Below the pieces are notes generated by a model. That model worked only from the letters and a program-made list of their open reading frames with translations, did no database searches and was not told the origin of the DNA. A stretch of 22,775 nt of DNA from an uncultured Eubacterium sp. (GTDB lineage: Bacteria; Bacillota; Clostridia; Lachnospirales; Lachnospiraceae). Made by a program: the position numbers and the translations under genes. Shown here piece after piece: positions 1-4,893 of this stretch (position 1 is the first letter of the stretch; the number at the start of each line of letters is the position of its first letter). The stretch covers positions 1 through 22,775 of the forward strand of contig CALGGT010000051.1 of assembly GCA_937915825.1 (NCBI GenBank), read 5' to 3'.

Positions 1-30
1 CTCGTCATAACGTTTTCCTGTAGTGGACAT
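1..30 (-). CDS. IS3-family-like transposase, first 10 codons only (runs off window)
   Basis: The minus strand reads MSTTGKRYDE from an ATG at position 30, and the gene continues beyond position 1. An excellent ribosome binding site, AAGGAGG, lies 8 nt before the ATG (around 39-45 on the plus strand). A short N-terminus of this type (K-R-Y-D/E) is typical of OrfA proteins of IS3-family insertion sequences, which bind the element ends and provide the helix-turn-helix of the transposase. Only ten residues are visible, so the family is inferred. The neighbouring TGTCCAC end-like sequence at 84-90 supports an insertion sequence. The rest of the gene must be read outside this window. Confidence 0.55.
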   Translation of the reverse strand, partial: MSTTGKRYDE

Positions 31-89
31 AAAAGATACCTCCTTTTCGTGTCTAAGATAATAATACAACTATTTCATTAATGTGTCCA
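1..89 (-). mobile_element. Left (5') end of an insertion sequence, partial
   Basis: The stretch upstream of the transposase start is about 60 bases of AT-rich DNA ending near the hexamer TGTCCA at 84-89, which on the minus strand reads TGGACACATTAATG. An IS3-type element would end in TG...CA, so the boundary is placed at about 89. The other end is outside the window, so neither a terminal inverted repeat nor a target duplication can be verified. The boundary is inferred. Confidence 0.4.
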
Positions 90-134
90 CTTTTTTAAGT
101 ATGATGCATAATTAAGAGAATAATTGTTACAATA

Positions 135-401
135 ATGGGATTTATTTGGGGGGCGATTAGTTTCTTTTGGTTAGATTTAAGCATTGTGACTCTTGGTAAT
201 TTGACGGAAGAGGCAGGTTCGATTGAATATGTGGCCGAAGGGGAATCGATGCGCGTATATGGGTTGTTTGGATGCATTTTATATATTATGTTTTTTGCTT
301 CTATATTATACTGGTTATATAAAAAGAAAGTATATAGGGTGTATTTTTTAGTATCGATGATTTTAGGAGCTTTTATTCCTGGTTTTATATATTTGAGATA
401 A
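135..401 (+). CDS. Small two-to-three-segment membrane protein, unknown function
   Basis: This is an 88-residue protein with a hydrophobic N-terminus (residues 1-20), a short polar acidic stretch (residues 24-42), a second hydrophobic segment (about 43-62), a KKK turn and a third hydrophobic segment (about 68-86). That is the profile of a small integral membrane protein. I do not recognise the family. No convincing ribosome binding site precedes the ATG, and the frame stays open upstream to about position 105, almost to the insertion sequence end. The gene may therefore have lost its own 5' end to the insertion and now be silent or truncated. An alternative is a complete but weakly translated gene. 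Confidence 0.5.
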   Translation: MGFIWGAISFFWLDLSIVTLGNLTEEAGSIEYVAEGESMRVYGLFGCILYIMFFASILYWLYKKKVYRVYFLVSMILGAFIPGFIYLR

Positions 402-427
402 GATAATTGCAAAAGGAAGGTCTTTGT

Positions 428-563
428 ATGTTTTTAATCGCTGCAAATTTTTTCGGATCACTTGAAAGCTATTATGATATTCCTATGAAGAATGGCTGCA
501 GAATATGAAAAACCTACGATAAAACGTTTGCCATGTTTAGAGCTGTTGGAGATCGGAACGTAA
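428..563 (+). other. Two tiny overlapping ORFs, probably coding debris
   Basis: An ATG at 428 follows a good AAAGGAAGG ribosome binding site (about 412-420) and encodes 26 residues, ending at 508. A second frame from ATG 492 encodes 23 residues, MAAEYEKPTIKRLPCLELLE then IGT, ending at 563, just before the ribosome binding site of the macro gene. Neither resembles a family I know. Their overlap in different frames suggests a decayed gene with a frameshift, or a short translated leader upstream of the macro gene. This is the only content seen between 402 and 576. Confidence 0.25.
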
Positions 564-576
564 CGGAGGTGAGGGG

Positions 577-1665
577 TTGCCCTTTCAAATATTAAGAAAC
601 GATATAACGAAAGTAAAAGCAGATGCCATCGTAAGTGCGATAAATACGCCAAATACGCCAAACACGCTAACTACGCCCAATAAGTCCATTGCGTCAAATC
701 TGGCAAATCCGAATATCGCCGTTGGTAAAGTGACAATTACGAAGGCCTTTGATCTTGACGCAAAGTATATGATTCATGCAAGTATTCCACAGTGGACGGA
801 TGGAAGCAAAGGTGAGGAAGAATGTCTTCGTTCCTGTTACAGGATGGCCTTGCAGTTGGCAAAGAAACGCAGATGTAAATCCATTGCATTTCCGCTTCTT
901 TCCGCCGGTATTTATGGGTTTCCGAAAGAATTAGGAATTCAGATTGCGGTTGATACCTTTACGGACTTTTTAAAGGATCATGACATAGAAATCACGCTTG
1001 CGATATTTGGCAATGAGGATGTAAATATTTCCGGTAAGATGCTGGAAGATGTGGCAGGTTTTGTTGAGGAGGAAGCCTCCTTTAATGCGGCGCCTCTCGA
1101 GGAAGCCTCCTTTAATGCGGCGCCTCTCGAGGAAGCTTTCTTTGATGCGGAGCCTTTCGAGGAATCTGCCCTTGATGCGGGTCCTCTCGATAAAGCTCCC
1201 TTTAATGCGCTGCCTTTTGAGAAAGCTCCCTCGGCCAGGACCCCTGAGATGCCTAGGCCTCTGCAAGCTCCGTCGGCAATAAAACCTGAGTCATTGGAGG
1301 ATGCATTAAAGAAAATCTACACGGATTCTTTTGAAAAACATTTACAGCAGCTCATCAATAAGAAGGGGCTTAAAAATTCGGAAGTATATGCGGCAGCGAA
1401 TATTTCCAAGCAGTATTTTTCAAAGCTTCTAAAGGGGCGGGTAAAGCCTTCCAAGGAAAAGGTGCTTGCCCTTGCCGTGGGGTTACGCCTGAATCTGGAT
1501 GAGACGATTGATTTCCTTCGAATTGCCGGGTATGCGTTGTCACCGATCTCCCAGACAGATAAGATCGTTGAGTATTTCATAGAGCACGAGGATTATAACG
1601 TGCTGAAAATTGATATTGTATTATTTGATTACGGGCTGGATCCGCTGTCCAATCAATCCGTTTGA
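577..1665 (+). CDS. Macro-domain protein with repeat linker and C-terminal HTH-like helical domain
   Basis: This is a 362-residue fusion. Residues 1-160 are a macro domain (ADP-ribose/NAD-metabolite-binding fold): DAIVSAIN strand, KVTITKAFDLDAKYMIHAS, then the conserved SAGIYGFP phosphate-loop motif near residue 109. The usual VNAAN...GGGV loop and most of its following helix are missing. In their place is an Asn/Thr/Pro-rich stretch (residues 23-35) encoded by a 9-nt tandem repeat. Residues 165-230 are a linker of 10-residue repeats. Residues 235-362 match the helical, HTH-like C-terminal domain often fused to macro domains in Firmicutes (ISKQYFSKLLKGRVKPSKEK, then LNLDETIDFLRIAGYAL). The TTG start is supported by GGAGG 7 nt upstream; a stop codon lies a little further upstream in frame. 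The VWA gene follows at 111 nt. Loss of the glycine loop makes normal ADP-ribose hydrolysis doubtful. Confidence 0.85.
   Translation: MPFQILRNDITKVKADAIVSAINTPNTPNTLTTPNKSIASNLANPNIAVGKVTITKAFDLDAKYMIHASIPQWTDGSKGEEECLRSCYRMALQLAKKRRCKSIAFPLLSAGIYGFPKELGIQIAVDTFTDFLKDHDIEITLAIFGNEDVNISGKMLEDVAGFVEEEASFNAAPLEEASFNAAPLEEAFFDAEPFEESALDAGPLDKAPFNALPFEKAPSARTPEMPRPLQAPSAIKPESLEDALKKIYTDSFEKHLQQLINKKGLKNSEVYAAANISKQYFSKLLKGRVKPSKEKVLALAVGLRLNLDETIDFLRIAGYALSPISQTDKIVEYFIEHEDYNVLKIDIVLFDYGLDPLSNQSV
643..678 (+). repeat. 9-nt tandem repeat x4 inside the macro domain
   Basis: The units are aatacgcca (643-651), aatacgcca (652-660), aacacgcta (661-669) and actacgccc (670-678), encoding NTP-NTP-NTL-TTP. 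The array sits where the ADP-ribose-binding glycine loop of a macro domain is expected. The unit length keeps the reading frame, so copy changes alter loop length rather than phase. Confidence 0.8.
1069..1218 (+). repeat. 30-nt tandem repeat x5 in the macro protein linker
   Basis: Five units start at 1069, 1099, 1129, 1159 and 1189. The first two are identical at all 30 positions and the rest diverge progressively. They encode EEASFNAAPL twice, then EEAFFDAEPF, EESALDAGPL and DKAPFNALPF. A degenerate sixth unit (EKAPSARTP) follows. Identical neighbours beside older, diverged copies indicate recent duplication. Confidence 0.9.
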
Positions 1666-1701
1666 AAAGTCGCCTGGTGGTTGACCCTTTTTCTTTACCT
1701 T

Positions 1702-1751
1702 CTTGTTATGATTAGATCGTAACAAGGAAAGACCTCTCTGCAGGGAGGTTC
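1702..1751 (+). promoter_or_regulatory. Two inverted repeats between the macro and VWA genes
   Basis: CTTGTTA (1702-1708) is mirrored by TAACAAG (1720-1726), and ACCTC...GAGGT forms a near-perfect palindrome centred on CTGCAG (about 1732-1749). A TTGACC at 1681 and TATGAT at 1707-1712 could be promoter boxes, but their 20-nt spacing is longer than ideal, so a promoter is uncertain. The first inverted repeat overlaps the possible -10 box, as an operator would. No T-tract follows, so this is unlikely to be a simple terminator. Confidence 0.35.
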
Positions 1752-1776
1752 GCGATCAAAATGGAGGTAAAGGATT

Positions 1777-2469
1777 ATGAAGAAAGGTTTAACAGAGATT
1801 GTTTATATTTTGGACCGAAGCGGATCAATGGGGGGACTGGAAGCCGATACGATCGGTGGCTTTAATTCCATGATGAAAAAGCAGAAAAAGACCGGTGAGA
1901 AGGCGTACGTATCTACGATATTGTTTGATGATACCTGTGAGGTGCTGCATGACCGAGTGCCGATTGATCAGATTCAGAAAATGACAGACAGAGAATACTT
2001 TGTTCGTGGATGCACCGCTCTTCTGGATGCGGTAGGCGGAGCCATTCATCACATCAGCAATATCCATAAAAATGCCAGGGCGAAAGATCGTCCGGAGAAA
2101 ACCATCTTTGTAATTACAACCGACGGGCTGGAAAATGCCAGCAGGCAGTATTCCTACGAGAAGGTTCAAAAGATGGTGAAGCGTCAGCAGAAGAAGCACG
2201 GATGGGAGTTTATTTTCATCGGAGCCAATATGGATGCATACGCGGAAGCACAGCGATTTGGTATAAGAAAGGAGCGTGCCGTTAATTACGTGCATGACGC
2301 AGTGGGAACTGCTGCGTTATATGAAGGCGTATCGAAGGCCGTATGCTTTGCGATGAAGGCAAGTTCTGCGGAGGATATGGAGGGGTGTCTCAATGACAGC
2401 GGCTGGGAAGATTCCATTGTAGAGGATTATTTAACGCGGGAAAAGAAGCCCATGTCCGAAGATACATAA
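1777..2469 (+). CDS. VWA-domain (von Willebrand factor A) cytoplasmic protein
   Basis: This is a 230-residue protein with an almost complete VWA fold and little else. The metal-ion-dependent adhesion site motif DRSGSM is at residues 13-18, GCTALLDA supplies the conserved threonine, and FVITTDGLEN supplies the third element. No signal peptide or membrane segment is present, so it is probably a cytoplasmic protein-binding or scaffold factor. Similar short VWA proteins are distant relatives of TerY-type stress proteins. The start is supported by GGAGGT 8 nt before the ATG. It lies downstream of the macro/HTH gene on the same strand, with inverted repeats between them, suggesting a two-gene module. 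Its binding partner and function are unknown. Confidence 0.85.
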   Translation: MKKGLTEIVYILDRSGSMGGLEADTIGGFNSMMKKQKKTGEKAYVSTILFDDTCEVLHDRVPIDQIQKMTDREYFVRGCTALLDAVGGAIHHISNIHKNARAKDRPEKTIFVITTDGLENASRQYSYEKVQKMVKRQQKKHGWEFIFIGANMDAYAEAQRFGIRKERAVNYVHDAVGTAALYEGVSKAVCFAMKASSAEDMEGCLNDSGWEDSIVEDYLTREKKPMSEDT

Positions 2470-2534
2470 ACAAGATGGTTTGCATCGCCAACCGGTTACG
2501 GGAAGATGTTGAAACAGAAGTCAAAAAGAAAAGA

Positions 2535-2566
2535 AAGCCGTTGTTCGCATGTTCGAACAACGGCTT
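2535..2566 (-). terminator. Perfect 13-bp hairpin, terminator-like on the minus strand
   Basis: AAGCCGTTGTTCG (2535-2547) is fully complementary to CGAACAACGGCTT (2554-2566) around a 6-nt loop. On the minus strand the stem is followed by a T-rich run (TTTCTTTTC...), giving an intrinsic terminator in that orientation. On the plus strand no T-run follows. It marks the end of the VWA region and abuts the recombinase relic. Confidence 0.55.
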
Positions 2567-2573
2567 GTGATGA

Positions 2574-3039
2574 GATGCAGTAGATGAGGGTTTTATTTCA
2601 AGGGATCCAACCAGAAAGGTTATCATCAAAGGGAAATGTCCAAGGTCAAAGAAAATAAAATACTTAAACCAATTTGAATTGCACGCGTTGATTGAAAGCT
2701 TGACTTTGCAGGATGAAGTAAATTGGGATTATTTTATTTTACTTGTGGCAAAAACGGGAATGAGATTTTCGGAGGCGTTGGCTTTAACGCCGGAGGATTT
2801 TGATTTTTCTCATCAAACACTTTCCATCAACAAAACCTGGGACTATAAATCAGGCGGAGGATTTGCGCTTACAAAAAACAAATCCTCCGTTCGTAAAATA
2901 CAAATCGATTGGCAGTGTGGCCCGAAGATTGGGACATGCCAGTATGACCACGACGCAGAAAACGTATTTGCATATTATTCAAGAATTGGAAAACCAGGAC
3001 ATAGATTTGGTCATGAGATCATTATCGAATCTTAATTAG
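2574..3039 (+). pseudogene. Tyrosine recombinase (phage-type integrase) relic with internal deletion
   Basis: The frame beginning at 2574 reads AVDEGFISRDPTRKVIIKGK, the end of a core-binding domain, then KYLNQFELHALIESL and the catalytic-domain start with Arg I in TGMRFSEALAL and the lysine hairpin around NKSSVRKI. At about 2911-2916 the frame shifts and jumps directly to the C-terminal segment SVARRLGHASMTTTQKTYLH, which contains the GH of box II and the tyrosine nucleophile. The HxLR segment with the second arginine is gone and most of the N-terminal half is absent. The enzyme is therefore certainly inactive. It is evidence of a past integrated element. Confidence 0.88.
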
Positions 3040-3101
3040 CAAAGAAACGTTGGTGAAGGGTGATATAGATAAGATGGCTTAAAAACGATCAGGAGAACTT
3101 T

Positions 3102-4340
3102 ATGAATAAAAAAACAAAAACATTCAATAAAAACGTATGTATTTTATATGTTTTACATGTAATCTATGTATTAAGTGTATTAGGCGTATTAGGTGTATCG
3201 TGTATATTGACCGGGTGTAAAAAAATATCGTTCCGCTCTCTTTTGACCGAGAGTGATGAGAAGGAAGAACCCTCCCTATACCTTCTCAAATCGGAATTAT
3301 CTTTTGCGGTGAAAGAGGATTATATAGCTTATGTTCGAGGAGGGGCCGGGTATGATCTGGACAATCTATGTTTTTTGAATCAGAAATCCCTGGATGAAAC
3401 TGTTTTGAAACTACCTGAGAACCGGAAATTTGCAGAGATAACCTCGGGAGAAAAATATTTTTATGTTTTTTGTGAAAAAGATAACGGAACATCCCGGAAT
3501 CATTATGTTAGGGTTTATGACAAAAATAAGTTTTTATATGAAGTTTCCGTTCCCTTTTCAAGAGTCCTTGCAAAAAACGGATATATATTTGGGTATGAGA
3601 CAGAAGACGGACATGAATTTTCGGTGGGGACCGATCGGTCAAACAGTTGCATTGAGGCTCATTATTACATACCTGAAAAAGATTTTTCCAAAGAAAAAGC
3701 CGGTAATTTGAGTAGTTGGACAAAAATGGAAGGCGCCGACGAACTTATGGTGGGAGATACAAAAATGTATCGCTGTAAGAAAGATTCTTTTCATGGGAAG
3801 GAGTATTATTCGGACGCAAAAGATACAAATAGATTGTATGAATTGAATTATCTGCTTGTATGTGATGGGGTTTTTTCCTCAGGTGAGGAAGACGAGGAAT
3901 CGAATCGGTGGATCCGGGAATTTCATGAAGCTATGGGGAGTAAAGAAGAAAACTTTGAAGCATTTTTTGGGGTCAAAGAGGATAAATACTACGGTATATG
4001 TAACGTGTATAAGAAAAGTGTAAATAGGCTCCGTTTCCAGTCAAAAGATATAAAATACAGTTTTTTGTTTGAGGTGGAAGAGGATTCAAAACATATAAAG
4101 AAAATATCGGAGCATGAAAAGGTGGAGTTGATCTACGAAGATGAAGACAATCTGGTGTATAAAAATAAAGAGAAGGTGTATTACCAAAATAAAAGAAAAA
4201 ACGAGGGAAAATTAGTATACACATACCCTGGGGGAATGAAGATTACATTTTTAAACGGATCGTTTAGGTTTACAGAAATAGAAGCCAATTTAGATCGAGA
4301 AGAACTGTCAGGGAAGGATCAGATCATAAAGCTTTTTTAA
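3102..4340 (+). CDS. Predicted lipoprotein, unknown function
   Basis: This is a 412-residue protein with a signal peptide and lipobox LTGC, placing the lipidated cysteine at residue 39. It should be anchored on the outer face of the membrane. The mature part is rich in aromatic and charged residues, with alternating short strands (for example YFYVFCEKDN and HYVRVYDKNKFLYEV), suggestive of a beta-rich, perhaps propeller-like fold. I recognise no specific family. The signal peptide core (VLS-VLG-VLG-VSC, residues 23-34) is encoded by a 9-nt tandem repeat. The start is supported by AGGAGA about 6 nt upstream. The peptide/ABC cluster downstream has its own promoter, so a functional link is only positional. 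Confidence 0.75.
   Translation: MNKKTKTFNKNVCILYVLHVIYVLSVLGVLGVSCILTGCKKISFRSLLTESDEKEEPSLYLLKSELSFAVKEDYIAYVRGGAGYDLDNLCFLNQKSLDETVLKLPENRKFAEITSGEKYFYVFCEKDNGTSRNHYVRVYDKNKFLYEVSVPFSRVLAKNGYIFGYETEDGHEFSVGTDRSNSCIEAHYYIPEKDFSKEKAGNLSSWTKMEGADELMVGDTKMYRCKKDSFHGKEYYSDAKDTNRLYELNYLLVCDGVFSSGEEDEESNRWIREFHEAMGSKEENFEAFFGVKEDKYYGICNVYKKSVNRLRFQSKDIKYSFLFEVEEDSKHIKKISEHEKVELIYEDEDNLVYKNKEKVYYQNKRKNEGKLVYTYPGGMKITFLNGSFRFTEIEANLDREELSGKDQIIKLF
3168..3203 (+). repeat. 9-nt tandem repeat x4 in the lipoprotein signal sequence
   Basis: The units are gtattaagt, gtattaggc, gtattaggt and a diverged gtatcgtgt, encoding VLS VLG VLG VSC. They make up much of the hydrophobic core of the signal peptide. 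Confidence 0.7.
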
Positions 4341-4397
4341 GTGTTGGAGGAAGAATAACTCTGGTTACTATGTACTAAAATTAGCAGAAAAAACTTA

Positions 4398-4426
4398 TTG
4401 ACATCCAGAATACAGAGTGTTATACT
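4398..4426 (+). promoter_or_regulatory. Sigma-A-type promoter for the small secreted protein
   Basis: TTGACA (4398-4403) and TATACT (4421-4426) are separated by exactly 17 nt. The start codon of the secreted protein lies 53 nt downstream of the -10 box. The near-consensus boxes suggest strong expression. Confidence 0.8.
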
Positions 4427-4478
4427 TTAATTGTTGTTTTTGTGAAAATAGCAATAAAAATATAATGGGGGTGATTAA

Positions 4479-4820
4479 ATGTTCAAAAGTTTTATGCGTA
4501 GATTTGCCGTGATACTTTGTGCTACATTTCTTTGTGGAGCTGTAGTTAATGCAGCATCTGACACAACATGGTCTGGTGAAGGTGAAAGTTCATACACTAG
4601 AAGTATGGGGTGTTCAAAAAAAGCGAAATTTAGTTATGAAATTAAGTATAAGAACGGAGGATATCGTGCAGAACTTCAGGATCCTTTTTTGTGGCATGTT
4701 GTGCAGAGTGGTTCTTTGATGAAAAAAGGATCAAAGGGAACATTTACGAGAAAGGAAGGTTCTAAAGATGCATATTGGCGTGGTTGGGTCAAAAGTGGGA
4801 AAATCACTGTAACAATTTAG
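4479..4820 (+). CDS. Small secreted basic protein, bacteriocin candidate
   Basis: This is a 113-residue precursor with a Sec signal peptide (MRR, hydrophobic residues 9-22, VNA cleavage near residue 25). The mature part is about 88 residues with roughly 16 Lys/Arg against 8 Asp/Glu, several Trp and Tyr (TTW, FLWHVV, AYWRGWV), glycines, and one cysteine (C45). It has no family signature I can name with certainty. Sec export, small size, basic charge and placement before an ABC-2 transporter fit a secreted bacteriocin or similar effector; the order resembles lactococcin-972-type loci, but residue-level similarity to lactococcin 972 is weak. The ribosome binding site is GGGGGTGAT just upstream, and the gene has its own near-consensus promoter and terminator. 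Alternatives are a secreted immunity or adhesion protein. Confidence 0.6.
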   Translation: MFKSFMRRFAVILCATFLCGAVVNAASDTTWSGEGESSYTRSMGCSKKAKFSYEIKYKNGGYRAELQDPFLWHVVQSGSLMKKGSKGTFTRKEGSKDAYWRGWVKSGKITVTI

Positions 4821-4829
4821 AACATATAA

Positions 4830-4861
4830 ATGTGCATGTTAGATCTACATGCACATTTTTT
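4830..4861 (+). terminator. Intrinsic terminator after the small secreted protein gene
   Basis: ATGTGCATGT (4830-4839) pairs with ACATGCACAT (4847-4856) and runs into six T residues. It lies between the secreted protein gene and the transporter genes, which have no separate clear promoter, so partial read-through could set a high product-to-transporter ratio. Confidence 0.8.
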
Positions 4862-4893
4862 ACGGCAAAAAGAGAAACGGGAGATTATTACAA

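Noticed and set aside
1069..1218. 30-nt repeats as a possible CRISPR array
   Set aside because: Units are directly adjacent with no spacers, keep the reading frame of a protein and diverge in order; they are coding repeats.
970..1282. Antisense and alternative-frame ORFs over the macro protein linker
   Set aside because: They arise because the 30-nt repeat lacks stops in several frames; the frame with recognisable macro and HTH-like domains is the real one.
577..2469. DarTG or tellurite (Ter) operon
   Set aside because: No DarT-like ADP-ribosyltransferase and no TerD/TerC-type genes are in the window; only single-domain resemblance exists.
4479..4820. Firm assignment of the secreted protein as lactococcin 972
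   Set aside because: Only size, secretion and general W/Y/G content agree; the specific mature-peptide pattern is not convincing.
4849..4893. Longer N-terminus of the large ABC-2 permease from ATG 4849
   Set aside because: The start codon and first codons are part of the terminator stem and T-tract of the preceding gene.
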